This document shows positions 1 through 12,600 of a stretch of 60,000 nt of DNA, in pieces. Made by a program: the position numbers and the translations under genes. Each line of letters opens with the position of its first letter. Position 1 is the stretch's first letter. The notes beneath the pieces were generated by a model, which saw nothing but the letters and a program-made list of their open reading frames with translations, ran no database searches and had not been told where the DNA came from. The stretch is from Liolophura sinensis (Eukaryota; Mollusca; Polyplacophora; Chitonida; Chitonidae). The DNA lies in NCBI RefSeq assembly GCF_032854445.1, contig NW_027017962.1, positions 64,001-124,000 on the forward strand. Direction: 5' to 3'.

Positions 1-603
1 TGTTGCCCACAACAACAATACCCCTGGGCCAATATGGGTTAAAGGAAGAATAGCTGAGACTGAAAGCCTCTTAAGTTTTGACAGACTGTCATCGCCAATA
101 AATAATACAAAACCCCGGAGACAATTTAAAGGATACATAAGAAGAACTCTAAAAAACAAAGAATATTGTTTTAATGGAACTGCAATTTTCAAAAAGCTGA
201 AGTTGTTAAAAATTTCCATTTTTTGAGGCATATTTTATATCTCTGAACAGCCCTGTGAATTATTTTCTTCACATTTTCCATGCATGGTCAATAAGGCTCA
301 GAAATGATGTCAACGATGAACCTATGAGCTCCGCGCTGTCCATGAAGGGTCTTATCCCCCACAGGGTTGTTTTGACAGCTATCACCTTTGACATTAAGAC
401 TGCAGGCCATTTAATTTCTAGACTGACCACTTGGGTGTTAGGACACCTGTAGTTTTAAGCCCATTTTTATGCCAGTTTTAAGCAGAAAGCTAAAAACCTT
501 TTGCTAACTACACCCTGGTGTATTGTTTCACTCACATTTTTCACTAATGACAACATCTAAAATCATTTTATTCCTGGAAACCCCTTCAAATGGGACAGCT
601 TAC
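1..603. other. vasa intron 7, partial
   Basis: No further exon with a phase-compatible acceptor and Gly-rich or knuckle coding could be recognised on the minus strand. AT-rich sequence with no repeat seen. Confidence 0.5.
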
Positions 604-693
604 CTCCCCCTCCTCTGAAACCTCCTCCAGACTCTGCATTAGGGCAGTCTCTGGCCATATGACCTGTCTCTTGACATTTGTAACAGGTGCGAT
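604..693 (-). CDS. vasa: vasa exon 7 (CCHC zinc knuckle)
   Basis: Acceptor GTTTTGCAG, donor G|GTAAGC. Encodes a zinc knuckle CYKCQETGHMARDC followed by PNAESGGGFRGGGG. The knuckle has all four metal ligands at canonical spacing (C-x2-C-x4-H-x4-C). The exon ends in phase 1; the following exon, probably another Gly-rich or knuckle exon, is not seen in positions 1-603. Confidence 0.85.
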
Positions 694-3600
694 CTGCAAA
701 ACACAACAGGACCCTGAATGAGTTTCCTCCAAATGTAGTTAACTATTATTCTGCTTTACATGCATGCAAACATAAGCCCAATACCTGCAGTACTTTTTGA
801 GACACCACCGTCAACATTTACCTTAACACTGGTTCCACAATTATTGTACGCAGACACTCGGGGTGTGGCATTAGCTCCGACTAGGCTGAAAACATGCCTT
901 AATTTGTTGAAAATGTTGAATGAAACGGTCCAAAACATGATCTATCACACTTTATGGTGAAACTTTGTTCCAATTTTCAACTCAATATGATAACGCATTT
1001 TGAAAACGATGCTGTAAAACTTTGGAAGTTCAAAAATAGAACAAAATCTTGAGTCTAAAACTTAAACTTGATCTGTAACTCATCTTTGTGAAGCCTTGTT
1101 CCAAGTTTCCATTCAAAATGGTCCCCTGGGCTTTGCCTAGTTTCCCCCCACCATAATGATGGCTGCCGTCATATAAGTGAAATATTCATGTGTACCGAGT
1201 AAAACACCAAATAAACCAATTCAATAAGACGCTCCATTTATAAGATGAGGTGGAGACCCCTACTAGATGTCGTCCACGCGCAGAGGAACAACAAATCCAT
1301 TTTAAAGGGTGTTCCAGTAATCATATCCTCTTCTTTTCAAACTTACAGCCACTGTCTTGTAAAAATAGGAACGTACCCAGTAGTCATGACGAAAACAATG
1401 TAGCCATAATTCTGACATTCAAAGCTGGGGTAAAACTCGCAGGAGAATGCTATATCAAACACGCTATCTGACCAGCACAGTCCATCGGTAAGCGGCATTT
1501 CACTCACCTCCACCACTGAAGCCCCCTCCTCCAGGTCCATCTGAGAAGCAGAATAAATTAAACAATAGCACAGAGCAGGAAGACAAGCTCATCACAGAAT
1601 AGCACATACATGTAGCAGATATACAAACCCATCACAGCATAGAGCATACAAAAATAAAAGCCTATCACACAACAGCACACAGGTTACTCCAAAGCCTCTA
1701 CTAAGGGAGACAAATCTTGCATCACTTTGAACAGTAGTGCCCTCCACACACCTTCACAACAATACCTGTAATCATGTATAATGTTTGCTGGTACTCTTAT
1801 ATAAGGCAGAAGGCAATATTGTTCCATGGGTTACTTCCCCTTGTAGGTGGCTGTTTGAATAATCTCCTTGTCAGAAATAGGCAGGCCCTATTGAAAAGAT
1901 AAGCTCACATACAGGTGTAGGCGCTAGCCACAACGCTGATCATATGTGCCTGGGGTAACATGCAGGTGTACTTATTATTTCTGTGAGACACTAGAGTACA
2001 CATATACATGTATGTGGATTAGGTAAGAATGGTATTGGTGATGACAAGTTTGAAGACAGTGATGTACTTACTTCTTCCCCCGAATCCGCCACCCCTAAAA
2101 AGAAAGTAAAACCAGTCAGTTCTATTTGTTTCACTTGACCTTGTGTGATACATTGATGATTTCGATATATTATATAGGTACTTTTTACATTCATTACTAT
2201 TTCATTCATAAGCCCCTTCAAGCACCTGACAAGAATCAAACTGCATGCAACACTGAAATAACTTGACAAACTGCAATAAGAATTTCTTAAACCGATATCA
2301 ACTGGTAAAATGTTTCAACTATCTTGTACTTTAATATTTAGTACAGCTTCATATGCTAACAAAGTACAGAAAACCAACACTTAAATTTAATCCTGCATGC
2401 GAAAAACAGCACATTCTGCAAATTTTCAAACATTAGCCTGACCATTTTCAAATTACTGAAGAACATTGCCACAATGTGACATACAAATGCCTTGACCATG
2501 TTGGTGGAAAATATGTGGCCTCTACAACTATTAACATTTTCTAAACGGGTCACATTATCATCCTCGGCTGGTTTCTGTCACCCAGGCCCCATAAGAAATG
2601 ACAGGAGCGGAATATAAGAGTTCCCAGCCACAATGTGCCAGTAATTGCACCGAGGAAAGCGCCTAACTCACGAGGCCATGGCACATCCCTCCAATAAAAC
2701 TTCATTTTACTGGGTAATGAACAGAGGTGTACTGTAAGAGACTAATATAAATACAAAATTCACTTACTTTGGTGCATCAGAATCTCCAAATCCACCTACA
2801 AACACACACAAGAAATGAATAAAAGCAAGATGAGACAAAATGAAAGAATCCGAGTCTTAATGTGCCCCTGACCATGCTATTGATAATTATACATCATAGC
2901 ATGTTTTATACTCTGTGTATCAGGAGGGAAATATACAGAACTTTAAATGTTCTACAGACCAAAAGACACCACCACCAAGCCAAAATGTCTGACACACTGG
3001 ATACATAACCCTGTCATAACGCTTAGATTTATTGCCACTGCAGGTCAAGCTTTTAAATGAGAAGATAATTATGACAGAGTTATGTATCCAGTCTGTCAGA
3101 CATTTTTGCTTGGTGTTGGTGTCTTTTGGTTTATAGAACATTTAAAGTTTTGTATATTTCCCTCTTTAATATACTGATATATGGATTGCACGATGCCACA
3201 AGTAAACAGCTGATCATACTTTACAACTGTTAATACGGGTAAAAAGGAGCACATACTGGTGATACCTATGGTTTTTAGCATAACTCGTCTTATTGAACAT
3301 AAAATGCCATAAACAAATGATCTTTCAAGAAAATAACATATTAGGAATTCATTTCTCACTTTAGGCCATTTGAAAATGACTGCTGCGCAGAAAACTCACT
3401 CCATAGACCTGTTGACAGCACATATAGGACTTGCACAATGCCTCCAACAAAGGCTTTCAATACTTCACAATGTCTATACAATGTATAATGTGTAACAAGA
3501 AAAATGAGCCTTTATTGTAACATTTTTTTCTCAGACATTAGTTCTTCAGTATTTAGAAAGACGAGTCACTGGTAAGTCTTAAAGGCCAAGACATCACCTG

Positions 3601-6600
3601 GTTAAAACCATATTTCAATCGAAAGCAGGGTTTACCAGCTTTCTCAAAAACTATCACACTTGACTGTTTTAATGAGAATTCAACGAGTAAAATTTAGAGC
3701 AAAATGTGAACACTGCACAAATGGTTGGTGTGAATCGATGCAGACACCTTGAGAATTGTATCCAATCAAACACATTGCTATCAGATTAGGCAACCTAAGT
3801 TAGGGCCATTTCACATATTGTGGGATCGCAAAGAATGTTAGACAATAGTACACCGCATTCATCTCCCCAGTCAACTCTAGGCCTAAGGACTCAAAGTTCA
3901 AATTGTACAAACATTTTTTGTCATTCATTTTACCGTTTAATCAGTAGTTTCTAACTAACAAATGTCAGAGTCAGTGAAAAATTCATTGGGGATGTCGAAG
4001 GTTGATGGGAATGAGAAAACGGCATCTCACCGGACAATGCTTAAATTAATTAAATCTTATATGATTTTTTTTTTCTCGCATTTTATGAGAATTGAAGGAT
4101 TTATATTTTGCTCCTTTGTCTTCCTTGCATACAAAGGGTGATTTTTTTTTTTTTCTGTTATAAAATACAGCAAAATTATTGCTTCAGAATTGAGCATGAA
4201 TCTAGCGGAACAACAATCTTATTATAATTTTGTAAACATTTAATAGGGGTCAAAATCACCAGCACAACCGCTCCAAAAGTACGACCTGCACCAGGAATAA
4301 CCCAGCCGTGCATCTGCCGGCTTCTTAACTCACTTGCTCCCCTAAAACCACACAGCCCTCAATACTGCAGTCAGATATAGGCTTCCTCCTCAGCAGGACT
4401 GATAGGCTGCTGGCGTCGCCGTGCTGTAAATCCCATGCTGCTAGCTTTACGGTAAACAATTGGTTTGAATAATAATATTGATACCCAATGATTCACTGTC
4501 AATTTGTATTTCGAAAAACTGATCTGAAAATATTAGTATTGCATTCTGTGTGAATTCTGACTGAAATCGTGTGAAAATTCAAAAACACTCCCAGTGCTTG
4601 TAACGCTCTATGTCGGAGCCGGGAGTAAAAAAGGACTCGTGTTTGATTATACCCGTTGCAAGATCGTGTATATGATTGCAATGTCACTGGCTATCATCAG
4701 TCTACATTTAGCAACAATAATTTCCCGGGTAAATCAAAAAATTAACAGGTAAGCCTACTTCATTCAATTTCAGGGAGTTATTCTTGCTATATATCTTGAC
4801 AACTACAACAAAAATGTTGGGCAAAGTTGCCGTTACCACAAACTTTGCCAGGTATTTTTGATTGCAGTCTTCACTGGCTCCAAATGAAGCTTTATTGAAA
4901 CGCATGTGTCTAAATATTAAAGAAAGAGTATTTTATGCAATCAAACTGCAATCTGACTACAGAGATTGCCAAAAAAAGCTGACCCATTTTCCCACAAAAT
5001 TTCCGCGAGTGAAAATTTGAGCGTGCTGCCACTTTGTACAGCTGGTTTCATTGGTGGGTTTAGGCCACGTGACCAGCTTTGAGCCTATTCATTGGCCAGT
5101 TGAGACATGGCTTGTCCAATTGGCTTTATAGGTGCCAGGGCACAGGTTTTTACTGGCAAAATAATCGCACAATGACCAAATATGTCAAGCTGTACTGTGA
5201 CTTTTCTTAGATTTTATGGTCTATAGTTGTCTAAGAGGGTCCAAAAACAACACGTGAATTTGGTTTTATGAACAAAAAAAAAACATGTATCTTTTCAGTA
5301 GACTGTCGCTTTGAATCATTTTAGACAAAAGAAATATAAGCTGTTGTGAATTACATAAAACAAAAAACTTATTTGCAACTGAGTTTCTGGGCTTTTTTTT
5401 CTTTTTCTTCAAGGGAAGTAATTCCTACCAAAACGACTTCACTCAGGTGAAGATCAGTGTCTACATTTCTTTTACAATATTTTCAGTTCATTTATGATAA
5501 TGATGAAATGCTGTGTGAGAAAATATACATTGTTATTCAACATCTAGGGCAATATATATATATTCTACTTCAAATTATGATTTCTGTTTCTAATAATACT
5601 GCTTCGGGGATATATATACCCATCAAACATTGTTATTCAACGTTTCTTACAGTACATATAAATTATGTACAACGTCTCTCACAGTACATATAAATTATGT
5701 ACAACATCTCTCACAGTACATATAAATTATGCACAACATCTCTCAGTACATATAAATTATGTACGTCTCTCACAGTACATATAAATTATGTACGTCTCTC
5801 ACAGTACATATAAATTATGTACGTCTCTCACAATACATATAAATTATGCACAACATCTCTCACAGTACATATAAATTATGTACAACATCTCTCACAGTAC
5901 ATATAAATTATGTACAACGTCTCTCACAGTACATATAAATTATGTACAATGTCTCTCACAGTACATATAAATTATGTACAATGTCTCTCACAGTACATAT
6001 AAATTATGTACAACATCTCTCACAGTACATATAAATTATGTACAATGTCTCTCACAGTACATATAAATTATGTACAACGTCTCTCACAGTACATATAAAT
6101 TATGTACAACACCTCTCACAGTACATATAAATTATGTATGGTTATTCAAATTATAACTTATAGAACTGTTTCACAAAAAGACAATGTTACTCAACATCTC
6201 ACAGAGCAATGTAGATGTATATCATCCTATTTCCAAATTCAGTGACCGGCCCCAAATAGCACAGTTGGTAGCGCGTCTGCTTCGGGAGCAGTAGATGCAG
6301 GATCAGTCCTAAGTCGAGTTACACCTAAGACTTGAAAAGAGGAAGCTGTAAGTTGCATGAAGGGGATAGTGCAACGACTGGTTGACCCCATATCAATATA
6401 ACGGCTCAGGCGAGGCAGCTTACTTGCCTTCGGTGGTCTCAGTGAAGCATCACTAGATAAAAGAGCGGTGAAATCCATCCTGCGACAAGGAGGCATATTA
6501 CATACACCCTAAAGATTCCTTCGTCGACATATGACTGAAAAATTGTTAAGTACGATGTTAAACCTCAAGCAATTACTCAAATTCAGTGCAGAATTATTTA

Positions 6601-9600
6601 CAGTCCATGAACAAAGTTCAATTCAGTGCCATCTCACACATGAAACAGTGTCTCTATTCCTCAGTAAAAGCATTTACGTGATAAGGCTCAAAGCACTCAA
6701 CACAGAAATTCACATTGCAAATTTGACATCCATATTTTGATTCTTTAATGGATTTTCTGTCCCTGACAACATCTGCACATTTTTGATTTAGGCATGACTG
6801 GGGGGCCAATGTGATTGTCCATGATGATCCGTCTCAGTAAGCTGATACCTGCGCTTTTGTTGAAAATTCCCAGTAAGTTGTTTCACTTTCTCTTCACCCA
6901 CAGAAACAACTGGGCCAGGTATTCCACTTTCAAAATCAGCCATGACGACGTCTGTGAAATTATTAGTGACCCACTTCCTCGTTTCAATGGACGGGCTCGA
7001 AGTTGCAGCGGGTAGCAGTCGTTGTTGTTGTTGTTGTTGAAAACTTCCATCGCCTGCTCCATGCTTCATTCGGGAGCGTAACTGACAAAGTTAATTTTTC
7101 CTCCTCCTCAGACATTGTCCCCATCGTCATTTACATCTGACACTGAAATATCCGATCCCAAATGTCCCAAATGTCGTTTGACGTAAAGCCTTTGAACTCC
7201 CCATCGTCACTCGAGTCCGCCATAGCGGTAGCTCGAATGTTTACATGTAACTAAGCAGAGGCATCTGTCAAAACTGTTGTTACACACAAACAAACGAATG
7301 AAAAGCCTGCAACGACTGCTGACTGCCCAAGGTCTCCATTAGACTATATTTCATTGGTTTATTATCGGTATATTTCTTTTTACTGCATCAATAAGGGCCA
7401 ATTGAAACCCGTGTTATACGCGGCTCAGGCCGCCTCCTGAGGAAATGAAGGCATGACACAAGCGCGGCTCAAGCCGCTCGCGAGGACGAAGGGGCATGGC
7501 TAGCCTGCGGATATATCCGCTCGCGAGAGCCAGTTGGTTAAACTGTAAATGATATAGCAGGCTTATTGTATCAACTGTTCAAGCAGTGGAAGAAATATCT
7601 TTCTAGTATGTGTAATTCACTTTGCTGTTGACAAAGGAGGCGTGCTGAAGCTGTATCATGACGAAGTTTCAATAAACTTTTACTGGGTTGAAAAAAAAAT
7701 CTCAAAAAACATTTCATGCCAGTGTAAGATACCTTGAATGGTAGTCTTTCACTGGACATAAACATTAGTCAGGTGACAGCCTCTAGTCAAAACACCCAGC
7801 ACTAATACTACCGCTAACCATGCACACTTTAGGCTCTGTACTTAGTTAATTTAATCTTTACGAAGTTAATTTAACCTTTATGAAAAATGTTAACATCTAT
7901 ATTTTGTGTGTATAAACATATATCAAGGTATGTTTATACAAAATTTTTGCTGCACTTTTTTGTGATCAGGTGGTGCTTGACACATGGCAGATCAGCTGAT
8001 GACATGGAGCTGAGCATTTGAAATACTGGCTCTAAAGACAAAGAAAATTTAGAAAATTTGCGAGCACACCATCGTAGTTGTAGGAGATATGCTGATTCAG
8101 CCATGCCTATTAAAAATTGGGGGCGATGGACCAGGCTATTGTCACCCTCCACCCACACCCCATCAATTGTCCACACGTTGCCTAGCCAGGCTCTTAAACA
8201 GATTTAGTCAGTAACGTATTTAGTATTATATTTTTCTCCAGTTTTATGAGTCTGTCTTTAGACAACGAAAAGTCATTCTCAGAAATTTATCATGATGTAA
8301 CCTCCTTGTAACCTGAACGATCGTTTGCAACTGATTTCAAGCCCTGCATTCACACGTCAGGCAACGGTAAAAACAGTTTCAAGTAGAGCTTGAAAACAAA
8401 AAGAATATGCTAATAATGTCACACAAATACATACAGTACCTCTAGAGGTGACTTTCACTAAAAATATGAATGGGAATTATTTAAAAACCTATCTGCAGTT
8501 ATTTATATGTTAAAATATGCAATGTACTGAGTAAGTAAATTAAGTGAGTTACCTCCCTTAACAGGCTTTGCAATGATTTGGTCCACCAATTTGTGAGTAT
8601 TAACCACTTTTATCCCGACTCCTACCGGGTCGCTGAAATGCTTTGGGTAAAATAAGTGAGTTACCCCCCTTAACAGGCTTTGCAATGATCTGGTAACCCA
8701 ACTTGTGAACATTAACCACTTTTATCCCGACTCCTACCAGGTCGCTGAAATGCTTTGAGTAAAATAAGTGAGTTACCTCCCTTAACAGGCTTTGCAATGA
8801 TCTGGTAACCCAATTTGTGAACATTAACCACTTTTATCCCCGACTCCTACCGAGTCGCTGAAATGCATTAAAAAATATTTACTTTAATGTTGTGTGTGAT
8901 TTACTCAAAGGCAGCCCATTTTTTGCTGAGGATTGCCACTGCTTCTACAGCATGGCCAAAGTAAAGTGGAAAACCAGCCAGTGAGAAGTGGCATGTACTC
9001 TAGACAATACAACTACGACAAACAGCATAGAAAGAAAAACCAGAGCAGCAACGACGCTGTGATAGCTGGCAAATGGTCATACGTAACTAATGAAATACAG
9101 CTTCGTCAATTTACCTCAGTCAGGGTTTTTATTCTAACTGTTCATGTAAAGCTACGAGGAGAATTTCAACTGCAAATTTGACTTCATACTGGACTTCATA
9201 CTGGAATTTTTCAGAACATTTAAAGAAAAGAAAACATCTATACAACCTATATCTTACATGAAAGAGCTACACTTTAGGTTAAATAAAATAAATAAACTTT
9301 GTCAGCAAAATGTCAGGAGCACGTATTATTTGAGTATTTAATAGTTAAACACCGAAGGCTTAGAAGTCACCTTTACGCTGCCATTTGAACAGATTACATA
9401 CGTCATCGTGCTTAACTTTGCCCTGCAGCTCTTCAGGACATTCCAGGCACAATTTGACAGACAACAGTTACACATGTGGGCATGATGTGGCCTTCTAGCA
9501 CATCCTGAACTCTTCCTTTTAAGAACTGGCTTTCACAGACCTTAAAACCATGATTATCACGGTACATGTATGCATTTAACTGCGACTGGAAATGCATGTT

Positions 9601-12600
9601 AATCATATGGTAAGAGTAAAACATTAAGCACCTTGCGTCATAATGAATATTCAAGAAGAGAAAAGGAGGTTTTTCACTAGACAAGCCTAAAACACGGCGA
9701 GGCTATCAATGTGCCTCAAATCGGTGGATTGTGAAGAACATGACAATGTACAAAATCATTCTTCTCTCTTATAAAAAATTTTAAAAATCAAAAGAAAAAC
9801 AGAACTCGATTACACAGTTTGTATGGCTCTTTCACTTAAGGTATAGTTTGCATAAATGTGTTATTTTCTTTTAAGGAATAATTTTTACAAATATTGTTCA
9901 TAATATTATTACAAACTATGAAAAAGGTATGCCTATGCTGTGAAGATGCCTCAAACTGAGTGTAGCTATTTCTGTTGCTGACATGGAATTTTTTCTGACA
10001 ATATTCAGTCATAAAATTCAGTTTTAATATCCATTTTACAGGCTGAATATCAGTTTGTAAGATAAACATGTATGAGTACCTTCAGCTTTAGACAAGCATC
10101 TCAGAAATATGCCCGTCTAAAAAAATGGGCACACATGGAAAAGGCTCTGTGCTCAGACGTAAAACCTAATGCATGGAACAAGCTGGTTTGCCACGGAGCT
10201 ACAACATGAATCTACGCACCCTACTCCTTACAGGCGCATGTGCCGCTCTCTACACTTGCTTCACATCACTGCCACTAGTAAACAATCTTGACCTTTGGAT
10301 TGTTTAGGCTTAGCCTCACCACTGGTGTTCTCGCGCCAAACTAAGTAATCAGCATTCAGTAAGGTAATTGTTCCAGGTGTTGGTTAGAATCATATAGTGC
10401 ATACTTTTGGTAAAGAAAATGTGTACATATCTAGTACAACTAGTACATGTGTACATATCTAGTACAACTAGTACATGTGTACATATCTAGTACAACTAGA
10501 AACAAAGGCTGAGACAAAGTTGTCGTGTTTTGCACATTATTTCCTGTCTCATCACCATGATCCCAGGGTGACCTCTGCGCTGTTCCAGATATCTGTACAA
10601 ATTTTGCTTTTGGTGACAGTGATGTAAAGCAAACATAGAGAGCACTACTTTTAACAAATATTGCATGGAAAGCAATGACCACTGAGAATGAAGGAAATGA
10701 TTATAAATATGGAAGGCATAGGTACACCTGAGCTAGACCTACTTGCATCAGATGTTCATTATTCAGAAGACAACCTACCACCAAATCCTCCACGCCCACC
10801 TCCACCTCCACGCCCACTTCCGAATCCTCCACCTCTGCCAAATCCAGAGGATGTCTGTAAGCTGTCATTGTCACCCCAGTCCCCAACGCCATCACTGGAC
10901 TTAGCGAATCCCCTACCACTGCTGCTTCCAAATCCCCCACCTCCACTGCTCCCAAATCCCCCGGCCCTGCCAAATCCACCACGTCCCCCTCCTCCGCCTC
11001 GTCTAGCTCCACCAAACCCGGCGCTGGGCTTGGCCTCCTCTTCATCCCCCCAGCCGTCGCCGTTTGAGGCACCATTGCTGGCGGAACTTCCAAATCCTCT
11101 GCCACCAACCGGAAATCCTCCCCTGCTGGACGAGCCATTGGACTGGGAAAAGCCACCCCTGCGGCCGAAGCCTCCACTCCCTCCTCCAAACCCATTCACT
11201 TGGTTCTCCTTGTTCTCCTGTGAGGCCGCCATTCCAACGCCACGCCCAAATCTACAAGCAAAATAATCCCATTATCTTCAGTTCTCCATTAGACACAGTG
11301 TGACAGCTGACCATACACAATGGGAATTTAGGCCTGACAGGGAAACACATGGACACAATGGGTACGACATTTACCACAGCCCTCAACACCTTACCATTCA
11401 AACGTTTGCTTCGGATGTCTTTCACAGTGGTCTTTACATGGACACTTCATTTAATTCTTTTATTCAAGTCCAAACTGAAAACTTGTTTTTGCTGGGGGTG
11501 CCAATGGCCTGTTTAAGTGAACATAAAGTCAGCCACTAGATCTGAATTAATTAATAAAGCAGTATCCGAGAAATGTTTTAAAAATATTTTTAAAATTCTA
11601 CACCGCTTATCAACAGAGAAAAAAATAGCAAACAAAAGTCAGTACCTGACTACCCATTTGGTGACGCCATTTGGCTATGTTACAGCCATCTAGAGCGACA
11701 TCACAGAACCTATGAGCCCTCCCATATCATCTATATTAAACAATGGGACGATGAGAAAATACAACAAAAACTCCTGATACCCAAACAAAGAGTATCAGGT
11801 CTGTTCCGTGTTTCAAGGGCCAATGTTTCGTTTAGTCTGGCGCTTGGTCAGGGCGATGTTCTTGGACACAAGCGTGGTGTTTTAGCGATTCTGCTCATCC
11901 TCGATCGTCCTGCATGGGTGTATGCATTTGACCTAGCTGGCTGTACCGAATTCAGGCAATTTACTAACACATCAGGACCTTCAGATTGAAAACAGATCCT
12001 TTGATTCAGATTTGGGGAAGACATTTTCGTAATAAATCTGACTTTGCTAAGGAAAATTAATGCAAAGTCAAAAGGTTTTTCTTCAAGCAATGACTTTCCC
12101 GAGGTGGTTTTCTTGCCAGCTCACCCTGAGGAGTTTCTGTAGTATCCTCCCAACATACACACTGTGACATGGGCAGCAGTTCTCAGTTCCCTGTTAAAAA
12201 ATGTTTGGTTCCAAATCCATCAGTTAAACACTTAAACTAATCGCAAAATCAAATTTATTGCACCAATATCTGTCTGCCCACTATAAGAAACCACACTGAA
12301 AATCCAGAGCTATTAGTTTTTTTTGACGTAACGGCCAATTATCACACGACGCTTTCAGCACTAGTGATTAGCCAAGTTCATAAGAGCTTCTACAAGAGAA
12401 TTGTAGGCTACTCAAAGTGAATTGTCCGTCAGTGCCACATCCCCAATGTTGAACTTATTTTCTCGGCTTTCAGAACTTATAGAATGTTTTACACATTTTT
12501 CTGTTATAACTGTGTTCTATATCATTTTTTCTATGTATATATAGAGGCAGACTTGATGTTCACTTTACAAAATAGGTTTGTAGATTAATTTTTTTCTCTT

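Noticed and set aside
6243-6320. Functional tRNA gene
   Set aside because: A and B boxes are present but the stems do not pair as a cloverleaf and the sequence is the head of a dispersed SINE.
10759-11232. A free-standing 157-residue Gly-rich protein starting at the ATG at 11232
   Set aside because: The frame continues upstream to a splice acceptor and joins exon 2. Downstream it leaves the frame at a GTAGGT donor before the apparent stop.
10688-11266. 192-codon proline-rich plus-strand frame and a 164-codon second minus frame
   Set aside because: Shadows of the Gly-rich vasa exon 3: GGN codons read antisense as CCN (Pro).
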